Positions 24,067 to 30,391 of a stretch of 34,747 nucleotides of DNA are shown one piece after another. Under the pieces are notes generated by a model that was given only the letters and a program-made list of their open reading frames with translations, made no database searches and had not been told where the DNA came from. The translations under genes and the position numbers were made by a program. Origin of the DNA: a virus. The DNA lies in the IMG/VR virus record IMGVR_UViG_3300031237_000256, positions 1 through 34,747 of that record. One strand, given 5' to 3'. The stretch's first letter is position 1. Each line of letters opens with the position of its first letter.

Positions 24067-24882
24067 ATGGAGCTTCAACCGATTGTTAAATGGGCCGGCG
24101 GTAAACGATGGCTAGTTCGGAAGAAAATTGATCTGTTCCCAACGAAGTTTAACAACTACTTCGAGCCTTTTCTCGGTGGTGCAGCTGTCTACTTTCATCT
24201 TCAGCCAAAGAGTGCATTGCTATCAGATGTTAATGCTGAGCTGATTAATGTCTATACAGCAATAAAGGAAGATTGGGAGCGCGTAGCTAGTTTGTTGAGA
24301 TCTCATCAGCGCAGGCACAGCAAGGACTATTACTATCAAGTAAGAAATCAAAGGCCTCGGACCATCTTTACCAAGGCGGCGCGAACGCTCTACCTTAATC
24401 GCACCTGTTGGAACGGCCTTTATAGGGTTAACCTTCAAGGTGAATTCAATGTTCCAATTGGCACAAAGGAAAATGTGCTGATGGATATTGATTCATTCCC
24501 TAAGATTGCTGAGATCTTCCAGGGCGCAGAGTTCAAGGTATGTGATTTTGAGGCTACTCTAGATCTTGCTCAAGAGGGTGACTTTGTATTTATTGATCCA
24601 CCTTATACGGTGAAGCACAACTATAATGGCTTTATCAAATACAACGAAAACCTATTTCGCTGGGAAGATCAGGTTCGCTTGAAAAACGCGGTTGCCCGTG
24701 CAACTAATCGTGGCGCCATGGTCTTGGTTCTGAATGCCAATCATGAATCCGTTGTAAGTCTTTATAAGGGTTATGAACAGATTGTTTTGTCGCGGAGTAA
24801 TGTTCTGGCGGGAAAAAGCGAGTTCAGGGGGACGTACCAAGAACTCGCTATAAAATGTTGGCTGCCAAAAGCTACTATTTGA
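24067..24882 (+). CDS. D12-class DNA adenine N6-methyltransferase
   Basis: The 271-residue protein has the Dam/D12 layout: KWAGGKRWL (residues 8-16), FEPFLGGAAV as the AdoMet-binding motif at 32-41, the RTLYLNRTCWNGLYRVN target region, and the catalytic DPPY at 177-180. It transfers a methyl group from S-adenosylmethionine to adenine, perhaps at GATC, although specificity cannot be read from the sequence. No restriction enzyme gene is adjacent. The DNA is AT-richer than the structural genes. It ends 2 bases from the stop of the convergent DGQHR gene. It may protect phage DNA or belong with that pair. Confidence 0.93.
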   Translation: MELQPIVKWAGGKRWLVRKKIDLFPTKFNNYFEPFLGGAAVYFHLQPKSALLSDVNAELINVYTAIKEDWERVASLLRSHQRRHSKDYYYQVRNQRPRTIFTKAARTLYLNRTCWNGLYRVNLQGEFNVPIGTKENVLMDIDSFPKIAEIFQGAEFKVCDFEATLDLAQEGDFVFIDPPYTVKHNYNGFIKYNENLFRWEDQVRLKNAVARATNRGAMVLVLNANHESVVSLYKGYEQIVLSRSNVLAGKSEFRGTYQELAIKCWLPKATI

Positions 24883-24884
24883 GT

Positions 24885-25121
24885 TTACTCGTCAAAGTAC
24901 TGCTTTTTTAGGTCCTTATATAATGCGCTTTCTCCACTCGTGCCAGGCTTATAATTGTCTACTGTGAAATCAGCATCTGTTAGGTTGATCTGGCTGAATA
25001 CATGGGAAAACTGGCTCTTGCTAATAATTGATCCGATACGTTCTAGATCAATATAGATGTCCTTCAGGAAGCGCATTAGGGCCATGAAACCATTTGTCTT
25101 GCTAAGCATCGCGCCTTTGTT
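24885..25121 (-). pseudogene. displaced C-terminal part of the DGQHR-domain gene
   Basis: This stretch encodes about 78 residues in the frame one base off the upstream DGQHR gene. It reads NKGAMLSKTNGFMALMRFLK and ends with ADFTVDNYKPGTSGESALYK, which I recognise as a typical end of DGQHR proteins. It joins the upstream part smoothly if one A is removed from the A4 run at 25120-25123, giving a 394-residue protein. I do not think it is a separate gene: its own in-frame ATG at 25166 lies inside the upstream coding sequence and has no good ribosome-binding site. Confidence 0.7.
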
Positions 25122-26070
25122 TTGGCGTGTTCCACGCGTCGGGCCATCTTTCCTGTATGGCCTCAAAATAATTCCAGATTACATCAGTAAGATCATAGTC
25201 GCGGTCATCTAGCATCATCCCCCGGAAGATCATCTTCTCAAGTTCTTGCTGTGTCGGCTTTTTAGGCTTTTTGCCTCTCAGATATAAGTCGCGATCTTCA
25301 AGGGCCAGAGCGTTAGGATAGCTTATATGCCTCATTAGCGCTTCAACAAACGCCGCTTGAGTAATGGCAACTGCTTCTGTTTTTGGACCGGCAACTCCTA
25401 GGCGCTTAATCTTATTCCTGAACGGGCTCCCTTCGGTTTCATTGAGGGCAACTGCAACTTGATGGCATAACTTTTGAGGGCTTTTGGCTTTGGCAAGGCT
25501 ATAAAGATCATAAACGAGGCTTTTATTGACCTTGGTTTGAGCCTGATTGACGACCGAAAAGATATACGCCTCGGAAGCAGGGTCCAAATCGACAAAAATA
25601 CTGACATTTAGGTCAAAGCTTTTACCTTGGCTATAGGCTTCTAGACCTTTTATACGATGTTGGCCATCAAGTATTTTAGCGATCTTGTCATAAGGGACCC
25701 CAGAAGATTCTTCATCGCTAGGTGCCTCGAATATACGTAGCCTCCTAGCGTCTGGATCGAACTCGACGCAGCACTCTGGGATCGAAAGTATTATCGCGGT
25801 AGGAAAACATGCATCGAAGGTGTTGACGTACTGATTGAGCTCTTTGATTCGACTTGCGGAGACATGGCGCTGAATGCCAAGCATAGTCTCAAATCCGTGT
25901 TCTTCCTCTTCTACTCTTCGAGTGTCTGCATAAGTGATCTCGATTAGTTTGTCATATGGAATGCTTGCGATAAAAAAACGCCCCAAAGGCTGTTCCACTG
26001 GGATGCAGTCAACACAGATAGACCTATCGTTTGCGCTTTCGGTAAATGGCAAAGGTTGATTATAGCTCAT
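25102..26070 (-). CDS. DGQHR-domain protein (DndB-like), frameshifted near its end
   Basis: The 322-residue frame carries DGQHR at residues 135-139 in the context KIAKILDGQHRIKGLEAY, then FSVVNQAQTKVNKSLVYDL at about 171-189. Both are hallmarks of the DGQHR/DndB family, known from DNA phosphorothioation loci and from phage and defence islands; the biochemical role outside Dnd systems is unclear. The frame leaves the family path after residue 316 and stops at RRDA, while the expected C-terminus continues in the next frame. The start overlaps the membrane protein gene by 11 bases, so the two form an operon. Low GC suggests transfer. Confidence 0.85.
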   Translation of the reverse strand: MSYNQPLPFTESANDRSICVDCIPVEQPLGRFFIASIPYDKLIEITYADTRRVEEEEHGFETMLGIQRHVSASRIKELNQYVNTFDACFPTAIILSIPECCVEFDPDARRLRIFEAPSDEESSGVPYDKIAKILDGQHRIKGLEAYSQGKSFDLNVSIFVDLDPASEAYIFSVVNQAQTKVNKSLVYDLYSLAKAKSPQKLCHQVAVALNETEGSPFRNKIKRLGVAGPKTEAVAITQAAFVEALMRHISYPNALALEDRDLYLRGKKPKKPTQQELEKMIFRGMMLDDRDYDLTDVIWNYFEAIQERWPDAWNTPKQRRDA

Positions 26071-26557
26071 GGTTTATCTCTCTGTGTCTCTTGTATCCTT
26101 CCAAGCTGTTGTGCCTGTTGTCATCCTGAATTTGAGGCGCACTTTGACGGCTCTGGAACGCATGTTGGATTAAAAGAAGTATTAAGTAGACAGTGATGGC
26201 AAGGAAGAAACAACATGTAGAAACTATAACAAGTCTATCGGTAAAGCCATCTAGCATTGCTATCGGGTATACGATGGCTCCAGCCAGAACTGGGATTGCG
26301 CCAAATATGCTAAATCCAGCTCGAAAAGCAATAGGTGGGTCTTTTAGAACTGCATACATGAGTGGTGCCATTAGAGTCGCCGAGTAAATAATCAACTCGC
26401 CGTTAGCGGTGATTTTTTTTATAGATTCTAAAAAACCCAAGTTCAGTTTAACTGAGAGCATTAGTATTGCAACTGCAATGATGAAGGGAAGCATAGATAC
26501 AATAATGTTTACTAAAAACTCAAAGATAGCATTCGCTATCCATCTTCCACGACCCAT
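26060..26557 (-). CDS. four-helix membrane protein, partner of the DGQHR gene
   Basis: The 165-residue protein has four predicted membrane helices at about residues 12-36, 54-71, 81-102 and 109-131 and a hydrophilic, Gln/Arg-rich C-terminal tail of about 35 residues. I place the start at the ATG at 26557 because GAGGTG precedes it; a GTG at 26587 would add ten residues. It overlaps the DGQHR gene by 11 bases, which implies translational coupling. I do not recognise the family. A membrane protein coupled to a nucleic-acid-related protein is an arrangement often seen in abortive-infection systems, but that is only an analogy. Confidence 0.8.
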   Translation of the reverse strand: MGRGRWIANAIFEFLVNIIVSMLPFIIAVAILMLSVKLNLGFLESIKKITANGELIIYSATLMAPLMYAVLKDPPIAFRAGFSIFGAIPVLAGAIVYPIAMLDGFTDRLVIVSTCCFFLAITVYLILLLIQHAFQSRQSAPQIQDDNRHNSLEGYKRHREINHEL

Positions 26558-26620
26558 GCGCACCTCATTTAAAAAGCGCCTTAGCACAATTCACTCCACG
26601 AAGACGAGTCTGCCCGTTCA

Positions 26621-26812
26621 CTAATCAATATCTGCAACATAAGCGCTTACCGGCAAGGTGCCAGATGGTGCAGTCTTAATGGCAGGTTTTGGGAAATGAG
26701 TCACTAGCGGTAAGCACCTGCATATAGCGGAAGCTCTCACTCCAGTTGCTGATACGGAGCGCTCAGTTTCCTTTTCTGCCGCGTAACGGTACTGGAGGGG
26801 CAGAATTTGCAT
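26621..26812 (-). CDS. small protein of unknown function
   Basis: The 63-residue frame starts at an ATG with GGAGG four bases upstream and lies alone in the gap between the repressor genes and the membrane protein gene, in the same direction as both. The sequence (MQILPLQYRYAAEKETERSV at the start, PVSAYVADID at the end) is not low-complexity. The strong ribosome-binding site is the main support. No family is recognised. Confidence 0.5.
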   Translation of the reverse strand: MQILPLQYRYAAEKETERSVSATGVRASAICRCLPLVTHFPKPAIKTAPSGTLPVSAYVADID

Positions 26813-26847
26813 ATAACCTCCATGTTAGTGATCTCAATAGGTACAAA

Positions 26848-27273
26848 TTATGCCGGCATTTTGATATCAGCAACAACCGCTTCCAACGTCTGAACTCGCT
26901 GCTCGAGGACGGTCAGGCGTTTCTTTTCCTCAGCAGCGTCTTGTATCTCCCGCTGCTCGGCCTCGGTGAGTGAGCGAAACAGGGCCAGGATGGCCTCTTC
27001 CCGGGGGTTGTGGGCCGGGCTGCTGGGCGCTGGAGCCGGCGCCGCCGACTCCCCGCGGAACATTGGGCCTTCTCCTGTAAGCAGCCAATCCAACGAAAGG
27101 CCACGCTCTTCGGCGATATCTACGCAAAATGAATAGGGGACTGAATCCCTTGAGCGCCAGTTGCCGACGGTCGCTCTATTTATTCCTGTAGCGGTGCTGA
27201 GTTGTGAGTCGTTTTGGACTCCGAAAACTGTGTGTAGGCGTCCGAGAACTGCTGCTGAGCTTTTTTTATTCAA
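26848..27273 (-). CDS. CI-type phage repressor
   Basis: Starting at a TTG with GGGAGA eight bases upstream, this gives 141 residues. The HTH domain (VLGRLHTVFGVQNDSQLSTA, TGINRATVGNWRSRDSVPY, then LSLDWLLTGEGPMFRG) fits the bacteriophage CI repressor DNA-binding family. The C-terminal half has a Pro/Ala linker and a charged coiled-coil-like tail (EEKKRLTVLEQRVQTLE) instead of a LexA/S24 peptidase, so it should not be cleaved after DNA damage. The frame stays open upstream to an in-frame TGA at 27391-27393, beyond which an older HTH head is encoded. The tail is closely related to that of the repressor at 27535-27975. Confidence 0.78.
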   Translation of the reverse strand: MNKKSSAAVLGRLHTVFGVQNDSQLSTATGINRATVGNWRSRDSVPYSFCVDIAEERGLSLDWLLTGEGPMFRGESAAPAPAPSSPAHNPREEAILALFRSLTEAEQREIQDAAEEKKRLTVLEQRVQTLEAVVADIKMPA

Positions 27274-27495
27274 AATGGCCAATCTCCCGTTGACTGATTC
27301 ATCTCCAGTAAGCAGCCAGTCAAGGGATATTCCCAATTGGGAGCCAATGGCGACTAGTGCATCAATCCGCGGCTCGCGATGTCCGCCAACTCAGTTTTGC
27401 AACGAGCTGTAAGAGATTGCGGTCACTTCGGCCAATTGGCGCAGAGACAGGCCTTTCGCTTCAGCTGCTATACGGATTCGGTCGCCTATCCCCAT
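27274..27495 (-). pseudogene. broken XRE HTH head joined in frame to the CI-type repressor
   Basis: From the ATG at 27495 (AGGAAA upstream) the frame reads GDRIRIAAEAKGLSLRQLAE, then SYSSLQN, a TGA stop at 27391-27393, and then VGGHREPRIDALVAIGSQLG and ISLDWLLTGDE. This is one complete XRE-type HTH interrupted by a single nonsense codon at a position where family members usually have Tyr. The frame then runs without a stop into the CI-type head. Without the TGA it would encode a 215-residue protein with two different HTH heads and one tail. Confidence 0.72.
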
Positions 27496-27515
27496 ATGGG
27501 AAATTTCCTATCTAT

Positions 27516-27532
27516 TGTTCCCAATAGGAACA
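27516..27532. promoter_or_regulatory. operator-like palindrome between the repressor genes
   Basis: TGTTCC-CAATA-GGAACA is a perfect 6-bp inverted repeat with a 5-base spacer, 2 bases beyond the stop of the upstream repressor and 20 bases before the ATG of the broken HTH head. A second small palindrome GGAAATTTCC lies next to it. Position suggests an operator for one of the repressors. Confidence 0.4.
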
Positions 27533-27534
27533 CG

Positions 27535-27975
27535 CTAAGCCGAACGCTTATTCGTAGCAAGGGCGGCAGAGAGCTCCGCAACTTGCCGCTCAAGCACTCT
27601 CAGTCGTTTCTTTTCCTCAGCAGCGCCCTGTATCTCCCGTTGCTCGTCCTCATTCAGAGAGCGGAACAAGGCAAGGATGGCTTCTTCCCGGGGATTGCAG
27701 GCTGGGCTGCTGGGAGCTGGAGCCGGCGAGGCCTGCTCTCCACGGAACATCGGGCCTTCTCCGGTAAGGAGCCAGTCAGAAGAAATGTTCAAACGAGAAC
27801 TTATCGTTCGAAGCGCTTCGGCATTAGGCTCGCGCAGCCCAAGCGTGTAGTTCTGCAAGGAACGGTAGGGAATTCCGCATATATCAGCGGCATCCTTGAT
27901 CTTTAGCCCCTTGGCTTGGATTGCCTCCCGCAGTCGCGAGGAAGTTTCCATTTGTTCGTCTTTTTCCGTTGACAT
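27535..27975 (-). CDS. XRE-family phage repressor
   Basis: The 146-residue protein starts at the ATG at 27975 (an ATG at 27951 is possible). The XRE HTH covers about residues 13-70 (RLREAIQAKGLKIKDAADIC, GIPYRSLQNYTLGLREPN, LNISSDWLLTGEGPMFRGE). The tail (SPAPAPSSPA linker, EEAILALFRSLNEDEQREIQ, coiled-coil-like EEKKRLRVLERQVAEL) is nearly the same as in the neighbouring repressor, so the two could form mixed multimers. No S24 peptidase is present. It is divergent from the early operon, and a sigma70-like promoter for that operon overlaps its 5' end. Confidence 0.85.
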   Translation of the reverse strand: MSTEKDEQMETSSRLREAIQAKGLKIKDAADICGIPYRSLQNYTLGLREPNAEALRTISSRLNISSDWLLTGEGPMFRGEQASPAPAPSSPACNPREEAILALFRSLNEDEQREIQGAAEEKKRLRVLERQVAELSAALATNKRSA

Positions 27976-27996
27976 TTCCAAATGAGTGCCTAATAT
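27969..27996 (+). promoter_or_regulatory. sigma70-like early promoter overlapping the repressor start
   Basis: TTGACA (27969-27974), 16 bases, TAATAT (27991-27996) form a near-consensus rightward promoter about 110 bases before the Cro-like gene. It overlaps the 5' end of the divergent XRE repressor gene, so repressor and early transcripts would oppose each other. A weaker leftward pair (TTAGAC, 16 bases, CATATT on the minus strand) overlaps the same area. Confidence 0.55.
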
Positions 27997-28108
27997 GTCG
28001 CCGTATGAGTACAGTCTAACCAACTGGGAATCGTTGAACCATGCACTATCTACGCATCACTTTCGGCGGCCTTATCAAGCGCCGGGCTAGGTCTGAAAGG
28101 CTCCCCCT

Positions 28109-28381
28109 ATGAACAAAAACCAGATCCGTGCCCGCCTCGTCGAGAAGGGCAGCAGCTTTCGCCAGTTCGCGCTGGCAAAAGGCTACGAGCCGCGCCATGT
28201 CACCCAGGTGGTCGCCCGCTGGGCCGGTGCCGACCGGCTGCCGAACGGCCGGCAGGCTTTCGCCATTCTCCGCGATCTGTCGCGAGAGATCGGTAGCGAA
28301 GTGCTGCCCGGCATCCTCGGCCCGCAAGAGGGTGAGGGTTCCAGCGAAGCCGGCAGCCCTGCGGAGAACAGTAATGGCTAA
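28109..28381 (+). CDS. Cro/Cox-position small DNA-binding protein
   Basis: The 90-residue protein has an HTH-like segment at about residues 15-38 (SSFRQFALAKGYEPRHVTQV) that resembles the BcepMu gp16-like phage DNA-binding family, followed by a Ser/Glu/Gly-rich tail. It is the first gene after the divergent repressor, the place of cro or cox. It probably acts as the lytic-side regulator and may also serve in excision, since no other excisionase is evident. GAAAGG precedes the ATG. Confidence 0.7.
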   Translation: MNKNQIRARLVEKGSSFRQFALAKGYEPRHVTQVVARWAGADRLPNGRQAFAILRDLSREIGSEVLPGILGPQEGEGSSEAGSPAENSNG

Positions 28382-28868
28382 GTGCTCAGCAGAAAAACAG
28401 AATCGGAACCCCCCTGTTCTGGAAACCCGCCGTCAGGTGATGAGCGCGGTGGTTGGCGAATATCCCGGCGGCCGTGAGTGTGCCGCTGCGCGGTTGGGGC
28501 TGCGCTTGAAGCAGTTCGACAACCACGTCTACGAGAACACCGGCAGCCGCCCGCTCAGCGACGAGCAGATCCACCTGCTCGAACAGGTGACCGGCACCGT
28601 CCACTTCCCGAACTACGTCGCCGGCCTGTATGGCGGCGTGTTCGTGCGGATCGACGATCCCGAGCGGCTGGACAACATCGAGCTCTACGAGCGCGCCATC
28701 AAGACCGCCGTGCGGCGCGGGGAAGTGGACAAGATCATCGCCGAGGCACTGGCTGATGGCGTCATCCAGGAGCACGAGGTCGCCGCGATTCTCGCCGCTC
28801 ACCGGGCACACATCGCAGCGCGGCATGCCGAGGTGCAAGCGGTGATCGTTCTGCACAGCAATCAGTAA
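28374..28868 (+). CDS. CII/YmfL-like phage regulatory protein
   Basis: The 164-residue protein begins at the ATG at 28374, overlapping the previous gene by 8 bases. The pattern VGEYPGGRECAAARLGLRLK, FDNHVYENTGSRPLSDEQIH, LEQVTG, and a helical C-terminus with ALADGVIQEHEVAAILAAHR is that of the YmfL/CII family in Pseudomonas and enterobacterial P2-like phages. These are taken to be DNA-binding regulators of the lysis-lysogeny choice, with an N-terminal HTH. Confidence 0.85.
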   Translation: MAKCSAEKQNRNPPVLETRRQVMSAVVGEYPGGRECAAARLGLRLKQFDNHVYENTGSRPLSDEQIHLLEQVTGTVHFPNYVAGLYGGVFVRIDDPERLDNIELYERAIKTAVRRGEVDKIIAEALADGVIQEHEVAAILAAHRAHIAARHAEVQAVIVLHSNQ

Positions 28869-28878
28869 GGAGCCTTCC

Positions 28879-29421
28879 ATGTCTACCAGCCTTATCCCTG
28901 TATTCAACGGCGACCTCGATGGGCGCTCCCAGCAGCTCTGCGATGCGCGTGACCTGCACCAGTTCCTGCAGGTCGGCCGTGATTTCAGCACTTGGATCAA
29001 GGACCGTATCGAGCAATACGGCTTCGTCGAGGGAGAGGACTTCTCCCCCGTTTTGGGGAAAAGTACCGGGGGAAGGCCAAGTCAGGAGTACCACCTAACC
29101 CTCGATATGGCCAAGGAGCTGGCCATGGTGGAGAACAACGAAAAGGGCCGTCAGGTGCGCCGCTACTTCATCGCCATGGAGCGGGAGGCACGGGAAAGCC
29201 GCGGGGCTACCTACTTGAGCGTCGGCCAGCAACTGGCCATTCACCGGCAGGTGCCCAAGCTGCTCGGCCTGCTCAAGACGGAAACCGCTCCAGCCATCCG
29301 CCAGACCCTGTACGCGCAGCTCTGCCAGCACTGCCACTTGCTGGCCATTCCGGCGCCTTCGCTGGAGAGCGTGGGGCGCAGCAAGCCGGAGAACGGCGAT
29401 CTGTTTCCGGCACAGGGCTGA
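28879..29421 (+). CDS. AntA/AntB-type phage antirepressor
   Basis: The 180-residue protein has an AntA domain at about residues 14-95 (QLCDARDLHQFLQVGRDFST, WIKDRIEQYGFVEGEDF, then YHLTLDMAKELAMVENNEKG). Residues about 113-168 are a helical module shared with the antirepressor at 245-1063. AntA proteins counteract phage repressors. As the early operon encodes it, it would reinforce induction once the operon is on. AAGGAG precedes the ATG. Confidence 0.9.
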   Translation: MSTSLIPVFNGDLDGRSQQLCDARDLHQFLQVGRDFSTWIKDRIEQYGFVEGEDFSPVLGKSTGGRPSQEYHLTLDMAKELAMVENNEKGRQVRRYFIAMEREARESRGATYLSVGQQLAIHRQVPKLLGLLKTETAPAIRQTLYAQLCQHCHLLAIPAPSLESVGRSKPENGDLFPAQG

Positions 29422-29426
29422 GCCCG

Positions 29427-29720
29427 ATGAGCAGTACTTACAAGCTCGTTTGCCCGCATTGCCATGGGCGCATGCGCATCCGCACCTCGGAAGGCCAACA
29501 CATCTTCCTGCGCATCGCCTACCTGCAGTGCACTAACGAGGCCTGTTCCTGGAGCGTTCGGGCCGAGTTTCAGATGACCCACGAAATGGCCCCGAGCGGC
29601 ATGCCGAACCCGACGGTACAGCTGCCGCAGGCCACCCGGGCACACCGCCGCGAGGCGATGCGTTCGGTGGACGACACGCAACTGGATCTGGTCGATCAAC
29701 TGGAGAGCGAAGCGCTATGA
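29427..29720 (+). CDS. ogr: late-gene transcriptional activator, Ogr/Delta family
   Basis: The 97-residue protein has the zinc-binding signature C9-x2-C12-x22-C35-x4-C40, the exact spacing of P2 Ogr, with the typical SWSVRAEF segment and ISP/PSGMPNP-like turn. Ogr proteins bind zinc, contact the RNA polymerase alpha subunit and activate late promoters from a TGT-ACA dyad; the three palindromes at 5189, 11088 and 15329 are the likely targets. It is longer than P2 Ogr (72) at the C-terminus. Unlike P2, where ogr follows gene D, here it sits inside the early operon. Confidence 0.88.
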   Translation: MSSTYKLVCPHCHGRMRIRTSEGQHIFLRIAYLQCTNEACSWSVRAEFQMTHEMAPSGMPNPTVQLPQATRAHRREAMRSVDDTQLDLVDQLESEAL

Positions 29721-30082
29721 GCAGTACAGAGGTGAAAGCCATGGATTACCGCGAGCAGATGCAACAGGCCGCCCTCGACTTCCTCCGTCGCCATCAGGCC
29801 GAGCATCTGGGCGACGATCAGCGCCTGTTCGAGCGGGCCTGCGACTACCTGGTGAATGGTCTGGACGTGCCGGCCTTCATGGCGCCGCGTTTGGCCCATC
29901 TGGCCATGACCCAACTGGTCGAGCGCCCGGCCCGCGTCATCGTCGCCCGCGCCGCCAGCGATGCCGAGCGCGCCTGCCTGGTCAACTCGCTGACCGGCGA
30001 GAGCGCCCTGGTTCCCCAGCGGTGGTTGCCGCATCGCCTGCAGTGCCTGGCAGCGCCTCCAGCGGCCGCCGTCACTCGCTGA
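29717..30082 (+). CDS. early-operon protein of unknown function
   Basis: The 121-residue protein starts with an ATGA overlap to ogr. It is mostly helical (DYREQMQQAALDFLRRHQAE, LFERACDYLVNGLDVPAFMA), with no membrane segment or known motif. Proteins of this sort are common between ogr-like and replication genes in Pseudomonas P2-like phages. I cannot name a function. Confidence 0.7.
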   Translation: MSSTEVKAMDYREQMQQAALDFLRRHQAEHLGDDQRLFERACDYLVNGLDVPAFMAPRLAHLAMTQLVERPARVIVARAASDAERACLVNSLTGESALVPQRWLPHRLQCLAAPPAAAVTR

Positions 30083-30108
30083 CACCCCCTTGAATTAACC
30101 CCTCTCCA

Positions 30109-30128
30109 TACCCGCCTGAGCGCGGGTA
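30109..30128 (+). other. short hairpin in the early operon
   Basis: TACCCGC-CTGAGC-GCGGGTA forms a 7-bp stem in the 75-base gap between two early genes, 30 bases before the next ATG. With no T tract it could act as a processing or attenuation element. Confidence 0.4.
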
Positions 30129-30157
30129 GGGGGAAGTTGCGCCCGAAAGGTGGCTTT

Positions 30158-30391
30158 ATGAGCAGTATCACCCTGCAAATCCAGCTCGACCGGCAGCAGG
30201 CAGAGGCCTATCTGCGCTGGCTGGTGAGCCAATACGAACAGGTCATGGCCGAGTGCTGGTACGACGACCGTTACCGCCACACTCCGACCGGCTTCCGCGG
30301 CCCCCGCATCCTCAAGGACCACCCGCACATCGTCGGCATCGGCCGCTCGGCGCGTGAGCTGCACAAGCGGCTGCAGGAGCGTGGGCTGTGA
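30158..30391 (+). CDS. small early-operon protein of unknown function
   Basis: The 77-residue protein starts at the ATG at 30158, which has AAAGG at good spacing; a TTG seven codons upstream is less likely. It begins ITLQIQLDRQQAEAYLRWLV and has Trp/Tyr-rich YEQVMAECWYDDRYRHTP. No family is recognised. Its stop overlaps the GTG start of the replication gene (GTGA), so its translation is coupled to replication. Confidence 0.72.
   Translation: MSSITLQIQLDRQQAEAYLRWLVSQYEQVMAECWYDDRYRHTPTGFRGPRILKDHPHIVGIGRSARELHKRLQERGL

Noticed and set aside
24067-24882. Restriction-modification system
   Set aside because: The methyltransferase is clear, but no endonuclease motif is seen in its neighbours, so I call it a lone methyltransferase or part of the adjacent cassette.
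27498-27510. GGAAATTTCC palindrome as a second operator
   Set aside because: Ten bases in AT-rich leader sequence are too short to support on their own; mentioned only as a neighbour of the longer palindrome.
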